Positions 50,304-59,365 of a DNA stretch of 64,000 bases are shown one piece after another (positions within the stretch are counted from its first letter, which is position 1; each line of letters opens with the position of its first letter). The translations under genes were made by a program, and so were the position numbers. The notes beneath the pieces are model-generated. The model was given only the letters and a program-made list of their open reading frames with translations, had not been told where the DNA came from and did no database searches. The stretch spans positions 67,432 through 131,431 of the forward strand of contig JADJJE010000022.1 in assembly GCA_016706685.1 (NCBI GenBank), in the 5' to 3' direction. This DNA comes from Sandaracinaceae bacterium. Lineage in GTDB: Bacteria; Myxococcota_A; Polyangia; Polyangiales; Houyiibacteriaceae.

Positions 50304-52669
50304 GCCGGCAGCGAGGCTTCGAGCGGGACCACCGGGGAGGGCTCGCACACCAGCGCCAGCACCTCGTCCACGTGGTTCACCAGCTGGATGTCGAGCGCGT
50401 CCAGGATGTCTTTCGGCACCTCTTCGAGGTCCGGTGCGTTGCGCGCTGGCAGCACCACGCGCGTGAGGCCCTCGCGGTGCGCGATGAGGCAGCGCTCCTT
50501 CACGCCGCCGATGCGCAGCACGTTGCCGCGCAGCGTGATCTCACCTGCCATGCCCACGTCGGTGCGCACCTTCTGGCGCGTCAGCATGGTGGCCATGGCG
50601 ACATAGAGCGCCACGCCCGCGCTGGCCCCCTCCTTGGGCACGGCGCCCTCGGGGAGGTGCACGTGCACGTCGATCTTGCTCAGGAAGTCGTCCGGGACGC
50701 CCAGCGTGGAAGCCCGCGAGCGCACATACGTGAGCGCCGCCGCCACCGACTCGCGCATGACGTCGCCCATGCTGCCCGTGGTCTGCAGCTTGCCGGTGCC
50801 CGCCATGCGCGTGGCCTCCACCATCATGAGCCGGCCGCCCGAGGGGCTGTAGGCCAGCGCCGTGGCGTGACCGGCCGCGGGGACGCGCGCCGCCCGCGTG
50901 CGACCACCGCGTGGCGGCCCGAGGATGGCCTTCACGTCCGCCATGCTGGCGTTGAGGTGCACGTCTTCCCCCTTGGCCAGGCGCACGGCGACCGCACGGC
51001 ACAGCGCCGCGATCTGCTGCTCGAGCCGACGCACGCCGGCCTCGTCCGTGTAGTCCTCGATCAGCCCGTCGAGCGCTTCGGCGCTGAGCTCCAGGCGCTC
51101 CGGGGTGAGCCCGTGGTCGCTCAGCTGTCGCGGCATGATGAAGCGCGCCGCGATGTTGCGCTTCTCGTCCAGCGTGTAGCCCGGCAGCTCGATGACCTCC
51201 ATGCGGTCCAGCAGCGGGCCCGGGATGGTGTCGATGCGGTTGGCCGTGGCGATGAACATGACCGAGCTGAGGTCCACCGGGACCTCCAGGTAGTGGTCCA
51301 CGAACGCGTGGTTCTGCTCCGGGTCCAGCACCTCGAGCAGCGCGCTGCCCGGGTCTCCGCGCTGGTCGCGCCCCAGCTTGTCGATCTCGTCGAGCACGAT
51401 GACCGGGTTGCGCGACTTGGCCTTCTTGAGGCCCGCCACGATGCGCCCCGGGAACGCGCCCACGTAGGTGCGCCGGTGCCCGCGGATCTCGGCCTCGTCG
51501 GACACGCCACCCAGCGACACGCGCACGAACTCGCGCCCCGCGGCGTGCGCGATGGAGCGCGCGAGCGACGTCTTGCCCACGCCCGGCGGGCCCACGAAGC
51601 ACAGGATGGGCGCGCGCCCGTCACGCCGCAGGCGCCGCACGGCCACGTACTCCACGATGCGCCGCTTGGGCCGCTCGAGCCCGTGGTGGTCTTCGTCCAG
51701 CACGCGGCGCGCCTCGCCCACGTGCAGCCTGTCCGGCGTGGACTTGGACCAGGGCAGGTCGGCCAGCCACTCCACGTAGGCGCGGGCCACGTGGTACTCG
51801 GAGCTGGCCGAGTTCATGAGGCGCATGCGGCGCAGCTGCTGGCGGGCGGCCTTGTCCGCCTCTTGCGGCATGTCGGCCATGGCCACGCGCTCGCTCAGGC
51901 TCTCGAGGTCGTCCTCGTCGTCGGTGGGCTCGCCCAGCTCTTGCTTGATGCGCTTCAGCTGCTGACGCAGGAGCAGCTCGCGCTGCGAGCGGGACATCTC
52001 TTCCTGCACCAGGTTCGAGATCTCGCGCTTCACGCGGAACACCTCGCGCTGGCGGTCCACCATGTCGATGACGGTGCGCAGACGGGTGCGCACGTCCAGC
52101 GTCTCGAGCACGGCCTGCTTGATGTCGTTGGACACGGACACGTTGGCCGTGACCAGGTCAGCCAGGGCGCCGGGCTCCACCACGTTGTCCAGGATGCGGG
52201 CCGCCTCGCGCGGCTGGCTGGGCAGGTGCTCGTACAAGGCACGCGTGGACTCGCGCAGGTGCAGTGTCAGTGCGTCGAACTCCACGTCCACGGCGGGCGG
52301 CTCGTGGATGCGCTCCACCCGGGCCGTGAGGCAGGGGTTGCGCCCGAGCGGCTCGAGGATGCGCATGCGGCTCACGCCCTGCAGCACCACGCTGTACTGC
52401 CCGGTGCCCAGGCGGATGACCTTGAGCACGCGCGCCACGGTGCCGATCCAGTGCACGTCGTCGAAGCCCGGGTCCTCGGTCTCGGCGCGCTTCTGGGCCA
52501 CCACGGCGATCACCGGGCGCTCGCCGCCACACGCCGTCTCGATCAGCCGGACGGAACGATGACGCCCCACGTTGACCGGGACCACCGACACCGGGAACAA
52601 CACGGAGTTGCGGAGCGGTAGGATCGGCAGGACGCTGTCGCCGCCATCGGGAAAGAGTGAGTCGGTCAT
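50300..52669 (-). CDS. lon: ATP-dependent protease La (Lon)
   Basis: 789 aa. N-terminal substrate-binding domain from LPILPLRNSVLFP; AAA+ module with Walker A GPPGVGKTSLARSIA, sensor/Walker B NPVIVLDEIDKLGRD and the arginine-finger region; C-terminal protease with HVHLPEGAVPKEGASAGVAL (catalytic Ser) and ITLRGNVLRIGGVKER (catalytic Lys). I chose the ATG at 52669 because AGGCGA lies a few bases upstream; the frame continues to a GTG at 52684. It degrades misfolded and regulatory proteins. The next gene is a metalloprotease. Roughly 260 bp of non-coding sequence precedes it, holding CCTAC-CCAT-GTAGG but no known heat-shock element. Confidence 0.97.
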   Translation of the reverse strand: MTDSLFPDGGDSVLPILPLRNSVLFPVSVVPVNVGRHRSVRLIETACGGERPVIAVVAQKRAETEDPGFDDVHWIGTVARVLKVIRLGTGQYSVVLQGVSRMRILEPLGRNPCLTARVERIHEPPAVDVEFDALTLHLRESTRALYEHLPSQPREAARILDNVVEPGALADLVTANVSVSNDIKQAVLETLDVRTRLRTVIDMVDRQREVFRVKREISNLVQEEMSRSQRELLLRQQLKRIKQELGEPTDDEDDLESLSERVAMADMPQEADKAARQQLRRMRLMNSASSEYHVARAYVEWLADLPWSKSTPDRLHVGEARRVLDEDHHGLERPKRRIVEYVAVRRLRRDGRAPILCFVGPPGVGKTSLARSIAHAAGREFVRVSLGGVSDEAEIRGHRRTYVGAFPGRIVAGLKKAKSRNPVIVLDEIDKLGRDQRGDPGSALLEVLDPEQNHAFVDHYLEVPVDLSSVMFIATANRIDTIPGPLLDRMEVIELPGYTLDEKRNIAARFIMPRQLSDHGLTPERLELSAEALDGLIEDYTDEAGVRRLEQQIAALCRAVAVRLAKGEDVHLNASMADVKAILGPPRGGRTRAARVPAAGHATALAYSPSGGRLMMVEATRMAGTGKLQTTGSMGDVMRESVAAALTYVRSRASTLGVPDDFLSKIDVHVHLPEGAVPKEGASAGVALYVAMATMLTRQKVRTDVGMAGEITLRGNVLRIGGVKERCLIAHREGLTRVVLPARNAPDLEEVPKDILDALDIQLVNHVDEVLALVCEPSPVVPLEASLPA

Positions 52670-52933
52670 TCGCCTAGCAGTCACGATATCGGCGCGCGCG
52701 CAGGTAATCCAGTGAAGTTTTCAGCAGATAGGCCGCGGCTCCGGCGCCCCGGGTGGCCCTGCCCGCCTTATGGCCCCAGGACCCCCCCGCCTTGGGCGTA
52801 GACCCCAGTTTTGATCTCTGTTAGATACTTGACCACGCGCCTACCCATGTAGGACAGTCGCCCACACGTAGGGCATTGTCCTTCCGAGCTCCCCCCTCGC
52901 CTCTCCGGAGGCCGCGCGCAAACGAGACGTCGC

Positions 52934-53164
52934 ATGAACACGATGAACCTCCCCCGCCTGACCCTCCCCCTCGGACTCACGTTCGCCCTGCCGCTCCTGC
53001 TGGCCGGCTGCAACGGCGCCTTCCTGGGGAACCTGTTCGTCCTGGGCGTGACCGTCGCCATCTTCCTGGGGACGCTGTCCCTCGGGCGCAACTCCGATGC
53101 CTCCCGCGCCGACCGCTCGGCCGCCGACGGCTCGCGCTCGACTCGCCCGGTCAACGACGCGTAG
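52934..53164 (+). CDS. Small lipoprotein
   Basis: 76 aa. Signal peptide with lipobox LLLAGC (Cys near residue 26), a second hydrophobic stretch (AFLGNLFVLGVTVAIFLGTLSLG) and a polar, Ser/Asp/Arg-rich tail. The combination would give a lipidated protein with a second membrane-embedded helix. No family recognised. It is divergent from lon, with 264 bp between them in which I see no other gene. Confidence 0.6.
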   Translation: MNTMNLPRLTLPLGLTFALPLLLAGCNGAFLGNLFVLGVTVAIFLGTLSLGRNSDASRADRSAADGSRSTRPVNDA

Positions 53165-53209
53165 TCTGAGCCCGTGGCCCGCGCTCCCCGCGGGCGGAGC
53201 GCCGTCTGA

Positions 53210-54298
53210 ATGGTGAACTCGCCCCGCAGCCTCGATCAACCCTTCACGGTCGCCGACCTCGAAGGCATCCGGAACCTCCTCGCGGGCGGCTCCGTCATCG
53301 ACTGGCGCAAGCTCATGTTCGAGTCCGAGGCCGAGGCCGCCGCGTTCGTGGCCGCCCAGGAGCTGGACCTCAGCGACCCGGCCGACGTCACCCGCATCGA
53401 CGCCGTGCGCACCTCGGCGGTGAAGTACCTGCGGCGGCACTTCGACTTCCCGGTCCCGTCGCCCGTGGCCAACGCCGACCTGGTGACCCTGCTGATGATG
53501 GCCAGCGGCAAGGGGCACCGTCAGCTGTGCGCCTGCACCGTGCTGAAGGTCATGCACACCATCCACCACCTCGAGGCGCGCGAGCTGCTGTTCCAGCTGC
53601 CCGTGTCCAACGAGGAGGTCTTCCACCTGGTGGAGCAGAAGGTCTACCGGGTGATCGGGAAGGCGCTGGCCGAGGGGGCGCCCATCGTGGAGTTCATCGG
53701 CGGGCGCAAGAACAAGGACTCGCTCTACACCAAGCTGCTGTCCAAGTCCGAGGCCACCGCCGCGCAGATCTACGACAAGCTGCGCTTCCGCGTGGTGACC
53801 CGCTCGCCCGACGAGATCTTCGCCGTGCTGCGCATGCTCCAGCGCGAGGTCTTCCCGTTCAACTACGTGATCCCCGAGCAGAGCACCAACACGCTCCTGC
53901 CGTTCGAGCACCACTGCGCCTCGCGTCCGGACCTCGCGCCCATGGTGGCGCGCATGCAGTCGTTCGAGGAGGAGCCGGTGCCCATGGAGCGCGAGAGCCT
54001 GGTCGACAACCAGTTCACCGCGCCCACCTACCGCGTGGTGCACTTCGTGGCCGACATGCCCATCCGGCTGTCCGACGCGCGCCTGGCTGCGGCGCCGCCC
54101 GCCGCATGGACGCTCGGGCGCATCATCTTCGTGATGGCCGAGTTCCAGGTGCTGGACACCGAGACCGACGCCCGCAACGAGGTGGGCGACGCCAGCCACA
54201 GCGCCTACAAGGTGCGGCAGCGCACGGCCGTCATGCGCCGGCTCAAGCTGGGCAAGCCGGGGGTGGCGGTGCCGGGCGAGCGCAAGGATGACGACTGA
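53210..54298 (+). CDS. RelA/SpoT-like unknown protein (TIGR04552-type)
   Basis: 362 aa, no signal peptide. The centre reads FIGGRKNKDSLYTKLLSKSEATAAQIYDKLRFRVVTRSPDEIFAVLRMLQ, which resembles the nucleotidyltransferase core of RelA/SpoT synthetases (basic K-x-x-S-x-x-x-K block, then D-x-x-R-x-R-V-V). A conserved N-terminal helical part and a C-terminal strand pair (RIIFVMAEFQVLD) surround it. I associate it from memory with a family of uncharacterised proteins in Myxococcota. Synthetase activity is unproven; nucleotide binding is plausible. It is 46 bp after the small lipoprotein gene. Confidence 0.6.
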   Translation: MVNSPRSLDQPFTVADLEGIRNLLAGGSVIDWRKLMFESEAEAAAFVAAQELDLSDPADVTRIDAVRTSAVKYLRRHFDFPVPSPVANADLVTLLMMASGKGHRQLCACTVLKVMHTIHHLEARELLFQLPVSNEEVFHLVEQKVYRVIGKALAEGAPIVEFIGGRKNKDSLYTKLLSKSEATAAQIYDKLRFRVVTRSPDEIFAVLRMLQREVFPFNYVIPEQSTNTLLPFEHHCASRPDLAPMVARMQSFEEEPVPMERESLVDNQFTAPTYRVVHFVADMPIRLSDARLAAAPPAAWTLGRIIFVMAEFQVLDTETDARNEVGDASHSAYKVRQRTAVMRRLKLGKPGVAVPGERKDDD

Positions 54299-54350
54299 CG
54301 GCAGTCGGGTCGGGCTGGCTGGCGGCGGAGCAGGGGTGTAGTGTGGGGAC

Positions 54351-55829
54351 ATGAACGGAGCGGGACGGCCACGGCTCTTGCCCTTCGCAGCACACGCGCT
54401 CGCGAGTATGTTGTGCGGTCTCTCACTCGGCGGATGTGACGACGGGAACAGCGGTGGCGACCCGGATGGCGGTGCTGTTCCCGACGCCGCGCTGGACCCC
54501 TGCCTGGTGGGCGAGCGCCGCCTGGTGATCCGGGACCGCGACCTGGACGGCTTCGGCGACCAAGCGGAAGCGAGGCCCGTGAGCTGCGTGGAGCGCGGCT
54601 GGGTGGCCTACCCCGAGGACTTCGTCTTCGACTGTGACGACCGCGACTCCGAGGCGCACCCGGGTGTGCCGCTGCGCTGCGACTTCGACGGCGACGGTGT
54701 GGTGGGGGCCCTCGACTGCGACGACCGCAACGGCCGGCGCTACCCCGGCGCCGTGGAGCGCTGCAACGGCTTCGACGACGACTGCGACACGCTAGTGGAC
54801 GACGCCGACCAGGTGGGGCTGCATTTCGCGGGCAACAACTACGTGCTGGACGAGGACGGAGACCGCTATCCGTCGCTGGCAGTCTTCGCATGCACGCCTC
54901 CGGGTGGTGCGTATCTGCAGTGGGACGAGACGCCGCCACTCGACTGTGCGCCGCTCGACCCGGCGGTGCATCCACGGCAGCACGACGACTGCGCTACCCA
55001 GACCGATGCCAACTGCGACGGCGTCTTCTCGCCGGTGTACGTGGCGGAACGTTGGGGGGAGCCACGGCCCGACTTGGCCGCGCTGTTCACACAGGCTGGT
55101 CCCATGGATCCTCCCGTGTTGGTGCAGCTGGCGGACCCGGCATCGTTGGTCTCGTCCGAGGACGTGGACCTGTGCCCGGGCACCTATCGCGTCCGCATCG
55201 TGGTCGCGGGGCCCTACCCGTCACAGGCGGCCTACGTGCGGCTGCGCGGACATGGGTCCAGCCCCCAAGACGTCATCCTCGATGCGGGGGGCGCCGGCCG
55301 GAACCTGCTGGTCTATCCGCAGGAGAACTTCGGGAACGCTGGCGCTCACGTGTGGGTGAGTGACCTGACCGTGGTCGACGGGGTGACGGCCGAGGCCGGA
55401 GGCTGCATCGCTCAAGTCGAGAACACCGGCAGCGGGCTCGGTGAGTTGACGCTGGACCGCGTGGTGCTGCGGGGCTGCCGCGCGGCCGAGGGAGGAGGCA
55501 TCGCCGTGGGCGCGAACAACACCCTCACGCTCACCGACGTGGTCTTCGAGGACACCCAGGCCAGTGTTGCCGGAGGGGCGATCCACTACGACGGGCGCGC
55601 GGCGTTCACCATGCTCCGAGGGGCGTTCAGCGACGCCAGCGCGCCGGCCGGGATGGGCGCCGCCGTCTTCGCGGTCACCGGGGCGAACGGCACGCTCTCG
55701 CTCGAGCAGGTGGGTCTCGACCCGGTCAGCGACGACATCGCCGTGTCCACGCCGGCTGGCGGCATCCTGCTGCGCGACCTCGGCGCGGGCGCGTCTCTGA
55801 CGTGCGACGCCGCGGGCTGCACTCCGTGA
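54351..55829 (+). CDS. Lipoprotein with MopE-type motifs and beta-helix domain
   Basis: 492 aa. Lipobox LSLGGC (Cys28). Residues about 55-200 contain repeated DxDxDG and CDDRD blocks (DRDLDGFGD, FDCDDRDSEAHPG, ERCNGFDDDCDTLVDD), the putative metal-binding MopE motif found in many Myxococcota surface proteins. Residues about 230-490 read as a right-handed parallel beta-helix (VWVSDLTVVDGVTAEAGGCI; TLTLTDVVFEDTQASVAGGAI). Likely a Ca-binding surface protein, possibly adhesive; no polysaccharide-lyase catalytic residues identified. Confidence 0.75.
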   Translation: MNGAGRPRLLPFAAHALASMLCGLSLGGCDDGNSGGDPDGGAVPDAALDPCLVGERRLVIRDRDLDGFGDQAEARPVSCVERGWVAYPEDFVFDCDDRDSEAHPGVPLRCDFDGDGVVGALDCDDRNGRRYPGAVERCNGFDDDCDTLVDDADQVGLHFAGNNYVLDEDGDRYPSLAVFACTPPGGAYLQWDETPPLDCAPLDPAVHPRQHDDCATQTDANCDGVFSPVYVAERWGEPRPDLAALFTQAGPMDPPVLVQLADPASLVSSEDVDLCPGTYRVRIVVAGPYPSQAAYVRLRGHGSSPQDVILDAGGAGRNLLVYPQENFGNAGAHVWVSDLTVVDGVTAEAGGCIAQVENTGSGLGELTLDRVVLRGCRAAEGGGIAVGANNTLTLTDVVFEDTQASVAGGAIHYDGRAAFTMLRGAFSDASAPAGMGAAVFAVTGANGTLSLEQVGLDPVSDDIAVSTPAGGILLRDLGAGASLTCDAAGCTP

Positions 55830-55876
55830 GCGCGAGGGCCTCGACTCGCCAGTCGCAGTGACGTGATGCTGGAACG

Positions 55877-58768
55877 TCAGTCCGCGGGCGGCGCGAACCG
55901 GATGGTGTACGGGCCGGCCGTCACAGCAAAGAGGCTCTCACCCGGGTACACGCTCGTCACGGACTCCGGCGACTCCATGTAGGTCGGGGCTTCCACTTCG
56001 TAGATGTCGACTCCGTCGGGGCGGACACGCGCGATGCGCACTGGCGCGGGGCTCGTCTCTTCGGGCGCGGCCCAGACGGCTGCCCAAAGCGAACCGCCGG
56101 GGCCGCGCGTGAGGTTGGGCTGGATGAGGCCCGTGATGTTGGCGGGAATGAGCGTTGCCGTGCCCGCCGCGAGATCGACTCGGTACGCGTCACCGCCTGC
56201 GATCGCGACGGCGGTGGTGGTGTCGAGCGAACGCAGCTGGGACTGCGCGAAGCCCACGCCTGCCACTGTGATGGTCATGTCGGGCGTGAGCGCGTTGGGC
56301 GCGAAGCAGGTGATGGCGACCCCCACGGCGCAGGAGCGACCGTTGGCGAGCCACACCTGGCGGTTCGTCGGCGTGGAGTCTGCCAAGCGCGTGGCCGTGC
56401 CGTCGGGCGAGAGCAGGTACGCCGGACCCGCGAACGCCGCGCTCTCGAGCGGCCGCGCGCTCACGACCGCCCCGCCACCGAGCACCGGTGCGGCGAGGTC
56501 GAAGTAGGAGCCGGCCGGGAAGTCTCCCACTGGCGTGAGGACGGTGTTGGTCTCGCGGCGGTGGATGAGCGTTCCGTACTGATCACGCAGCCACGCCCCC
56601 GAGGTGTCGTCGAGCAGGCTCGCAGTGACGAACGCCGCCGGCGCTACCCCGAACGAGAAGCCGGCGACGTGCCACACCTGCAGCTGTGGCGTGATGGCGA
56701 GGTCGCCGAGCATGCTGGCGGGGCCCCCCAGCTGCGGCGCGTCGCGCTCTGGTAGGGCGATGCGCACCATGCCCACGTCAGGCACGTTCGCCTCGAGGGC
56801 GTACGCGCCGGGGAGTGCGAGCTCCGCCGTGGTGGTGGAGGGGTTGCGGATGGCGATGGCGCACGGCGCGTCGGCCAGCGCGATGGCCGTGACCGGCTTG
56901 CCACCCAAGCTCCAGCCCGACGGGTTCAACGGCGTGTCGGTGGGTCCCCAGCACACGACCACGTCGGTGCCGGTGTTGCGCGCGGTCACGCTGAGGGCGG
57001 GAGGGGGTGCATACGGCGACGCCGGGGAACCGAACTCGACGAGACGGACTCGGAGGCGCGCGGGCTGGTAGGGCACCCGTGTGCACCCCGTGCAGTCGTT
57101 CCCGCCGAGCAGCACCGGCCCCGAGAAGTCGTTCGTGAACACGAGCACCTCGCCGGTGTCTCCGACTTCGATGGCGGCGCGCAGCTGCTCCCCAGCGACC
57201 AGCGCGACCCGACCGAGCGTCTCCAGATGCTCGGCTCCACGGTCGAGCACCACGCGTCGCACGATGCCGTCTGGCGTCGTCAGCAGGACACGCTGCGCAC
57301 CGGCCTCCGTCGTCTGCACGGTCACGTCGTCGAGCGTGGCGAAGAGCGGCTCGAAGCGGCCGACGCCACTCATGTTGACCGACGAGCGCGCGAGCAGCCC
57401 GCGCGGCGTGAGGTGATAGAAGACGTCGTCGTCGTGGCTCAGGTTCGCGAGTGCAGGGGCGAAGTAGTAGCCGTCGCGCCGGCCCGGGCCCGTGGTCCGG
57501 TCGAAGTCGAAGACCGTGAGCAAGCCCCAGTCCGCGGGAACGGCAGTCCCGAGGGGAAAGAACCCGCCATTCTGAACGCCGGATGCCCCATCTTCGGGCC
57601 CGTGCAGCAAGAACGACTCGGCGTTCCCCACGAGCACCCACGGGTCGTCGTCTTCACGAGCCAGGAACAAGGAAGGGAAGTAGAGCGAGCCGTTGCTGTT
57701 CCGAAAGGCGCCCACCGTGCCCGTGCCGAGTCGCGGGATGGTCAGCTGGACGCTGTCCGACGGGCGCTCCACGACGGCCGACAGATCGAACAGCCCGTTG
57801 CACGGTGTTCCATCGTACGCTGGCGTAGAGAGCTCGGTGTAGGGGAAGTCCGGCAGCCGCGTGAGGTCGACCCGGCCGCCCGAGGTGAACGAGCCGGCCT
57901 CGTATTCGAGGCAGAACGCCGCATCCACGTCGGCCGGGAGCTGAGCGACCAGCCCGGTTTGGACGCCAACGAGGGCCACGAGGCGTCGTCCGTCCGGACG
58001 CTCCAGCGCCGTCACACCCTCCACGCGAAAGTTGTCCTCGAAGCCAGCGCCTGCGGATGGCACGCTCACAGCACGAGACGTCACGGTGCGCACGTCGCCC
58101 TCGGTGGCCGGCTCCACCTGCGGCAGGATGAAGCTCTCGAACGGAGGCTGACGTCGACGCAGCGGGTCGCCGAAGTCGGCGAGCATCCCGTACCCCTCGA
58201 GGAAGCGCATGGGGTCCGCGAAGGACGACTGGACGTCGCTCTCGAACTCGATGGTCCACACCACGCCCAGGCCGAACGGTGTCTCTTCCTCCGAGCGCCC
58301 CGTCACCGACAGCGTGATCGGCTCCCCCGTCACCTCGAAGTTGCCGGTCGTCCACGTCATCCCTTCCCGCACCACGTTCGGGACCACCAGGATGGGCTGC
58401 ACGCTGCGACTGGCGCTCCGGCCCACCAAGGCGCCCGTGGTCCCGAGATACTCGATGCCGTGCTCGCCGCGACGGTAGTACGAGTGGTGCCGCAGGAAGC
58501 GCTCGCCGGCCTCGGCGGACACCTCGGCGAGCGTGTAGGCGACCTCGATCAGGCCGTTGGCCGTGGGGCCGACGACGGTGCGCAAGCCCGTGCGTGTTCC
58601 CGTGACCAGCGGGTCGAGCGGGAGGTCGTTCGTATCGCCCGTGCCCGGGTTGGTGACCACGAACGTAGCCGGCGGGATGCCGCCACCGAAGCTGGACCCG
58701 TCGGACCCGCAAGCGGAGGCGAGCAGCACCGTGGACAGGACCGTGAGAGAGAGCGCGATGCGACTCAA
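55877..58768 (-). CDS. Large lipoprotein with propeller-like repeats
   Basis: 963 aa. I chose the TTG at 58768 because AGGAGG (58775-58780) is 6 nt upstream and the signal peptide (SRIALSLTVLSTVLLASAC) starts there. The lipobox Cys is near residue 20. The mature part is strand-rich with repeated VLLTTPDGIVRRVVLD and VLTPVGDFPAGSYFDL segments, compatible with a beta-propeller or sandwiches. No catalytic residues recognised; probably a surface protein. Its neighbours are further lipoproteins. Confidence 0.65.
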   Translation of the reverse strand: MSRIALSLTVLSTVLLASACGSDGSSFGGGIPPATFVVTNPGTGDTNDLPLDPLVTGTRTGLRTVVGPTANGLIEVAYTLAEVSAEAGERFLRHHSYYRRGEHGIEYLGTTGALVGRSASRSVQPILVVPNVVREGMTWTTGNFEVTGEPITLSVTGRSEEETPFGLGVVWTIEFESDVQSSFADPMRFLEGYGMLADFGDPLRRRQPPFESFILPQVEPATEGDVRTVTSRAVSVPSAGAGFEDNFRVEGVTALERPDGRRLVALVGVQTGLVAQLPADVDAAFCLEYEAGSFTSGGRVDLTRLPDFPYTELSTPAYDGTPCNGLFDLSAVVERPSDSVQLTIPRLGTGTVGAFRNSNGSLYFPSLFLAREDDDPWVLVGNAESFLLHGPEDGASGVQNGGFFPLGTAVPADWGLLTVFDFDRTTGPGRRDGYYFAPALANLSHDDDVFYHLTPRGLLARSSVNMSGVGRFEPLFATLDDVTVQTTEAGAQRVLLTTPDGIVRRVVLDRGAEHLETLGRVALVAGEQLRAAIEVGDTGEVLVFTNDFSGPVLLGGNDCTGCTRVPYQPARLRVRLVEFGSPASPYAPPPALSVTARNTGTDVVVCWGPTDTPLNPSGWSLGGKPVTAIALADAPCAIAIRNPSTTTAELALPGAYALEANVPDVGMVRIALPERDAPQLGGPASMLGDLAITPQLQVWHVAGFSFGVAPAAFVTASLLDDTSGAWLRDQYGTLIHRRETNTVLTPVGDFPAGSYFDLAAPVLGGGAVVSARPLESAAFAGPAYLLSPDGTATRLADSTPTNRQVWLANGRSCAVGVAITCFAPNALTPDMTITVAGVGFAQSQLRSLDTTTAVAIAGGDAYRVDLAAGTATLIPANITGLIQPNLTRGPGGSLWAAVWAAPEETSPAPVRIARVRPDGVDIYEVEAPTYMESPESVTSVYPGESLFAVTAGPYTIRFAPPAD

Positions 58769-58774
58769 GGGAGT

Positions 58775-58780
58775 CCTCCT
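58775..58780 (-). promoter_or_regulatory. Shine-Dalgarno AGGAGG deciding a TTG start
   Basis: Perfect AGGAGG 6 nt upstream of the TTG at 58768. It is the best Shine-Dalgarno sequence I noticed in the window, and it places the start inside a longer open frame that extends to 58822. Confidence 0.75.
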
Positions 58781-58834
58781 TCGAGAGCCCCGATTGTTAT
58801 CGATACCGCGCGCGAAGCGCAATCGGCGGCCGGG

Positions 58835-59365
58835 CTACCGGCACTCGCACGGCCAGTCCCGGCCGAGGTCGATGGTGGTGACCACGCGCGTCTCGCGATC
58901 GCAGTCGGCATACACGATGCGCACTTCTTGGCCGTCGTCGGTGTGGCCTTCGACCGCGTAGGACACGCACTCGCCATCGGTGCGCGTGCGGTCGGGGGCG
59001 ATGTGGCCGTCTTCGAGCAGGGCCTCTACCTCGGCCTCCGTGATGTGGCGGCAGGCCATGCGACAGCGGCCGTGCTGGGTGTAGCGCAGCGGCTTCTGGG
59101 CGAGGCGCGCGAGCACCGGGTCGGCGGAGCCGGCGGCGTGCTCAGCGGCGCGGGGGGACTCGACGCTGGGCACCGGCTCGCCGGGCGGGGAGACGCTGGG
59201 CACCTGGGCACTTGGAGCGCTGCTGCTGGGGGCCTCCGGGAAGAGCTCCCGCAGCAGGTCCTCGTCCAGGCATCCCGTGAGCGTGAGTGTGAGCGGCAGC
59301 GTCAGCAGGAGCAGGGCTTGCACGGCGAGCGAGGACACCCTGCGCAGCGCACGCGCTCGCGTCAC
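58835..59365 (-). CDS. Lipoprotein with DUF4258 domain
   Basis: 176 aa from a GTG at 59365. Lipobox LTLTGC, then a Pro/Ser-rich linker of about 50 residues and a small C-terminal domain: RYTQHGRCRMACRHITEAEVEALLEDG, SYAVEGHTDDGQEVRIVYADC and TRVVTTIDL. That order fits DUF4258, a small domain related in shape to BrnT-type RNase toxins, but here it is exported and has extra Cys pairs. The start overlaps the stop of the RlmD/TrmA-type gene (GTGA). Confidence 0.7.
   Translation of the reverse strand: MTRARALRRVSSLAVQALLLLTLPLTLTLTGCLDEDLLRELFPEAPSSSAPSAQVPSVSPPGEPVPSVESPRAAEHAAGSADPVLARLAQKPLRYTQHGRCRMACRHITEAEVEALLEDGHIAPDRTRTDGECVSYAVEGHTDDGQEVRIVYADCDRETRVVTTIDLGRDWPCECR

Noticed and set aside
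52670..52933. Heat-shock element (CIRCE or sigma32-type) upstream of lon
   Set aside because: No TTAGCACTC-type inverted repeat or clear -35/-10 pair; only a short CCTAC/GTAGG dyad.
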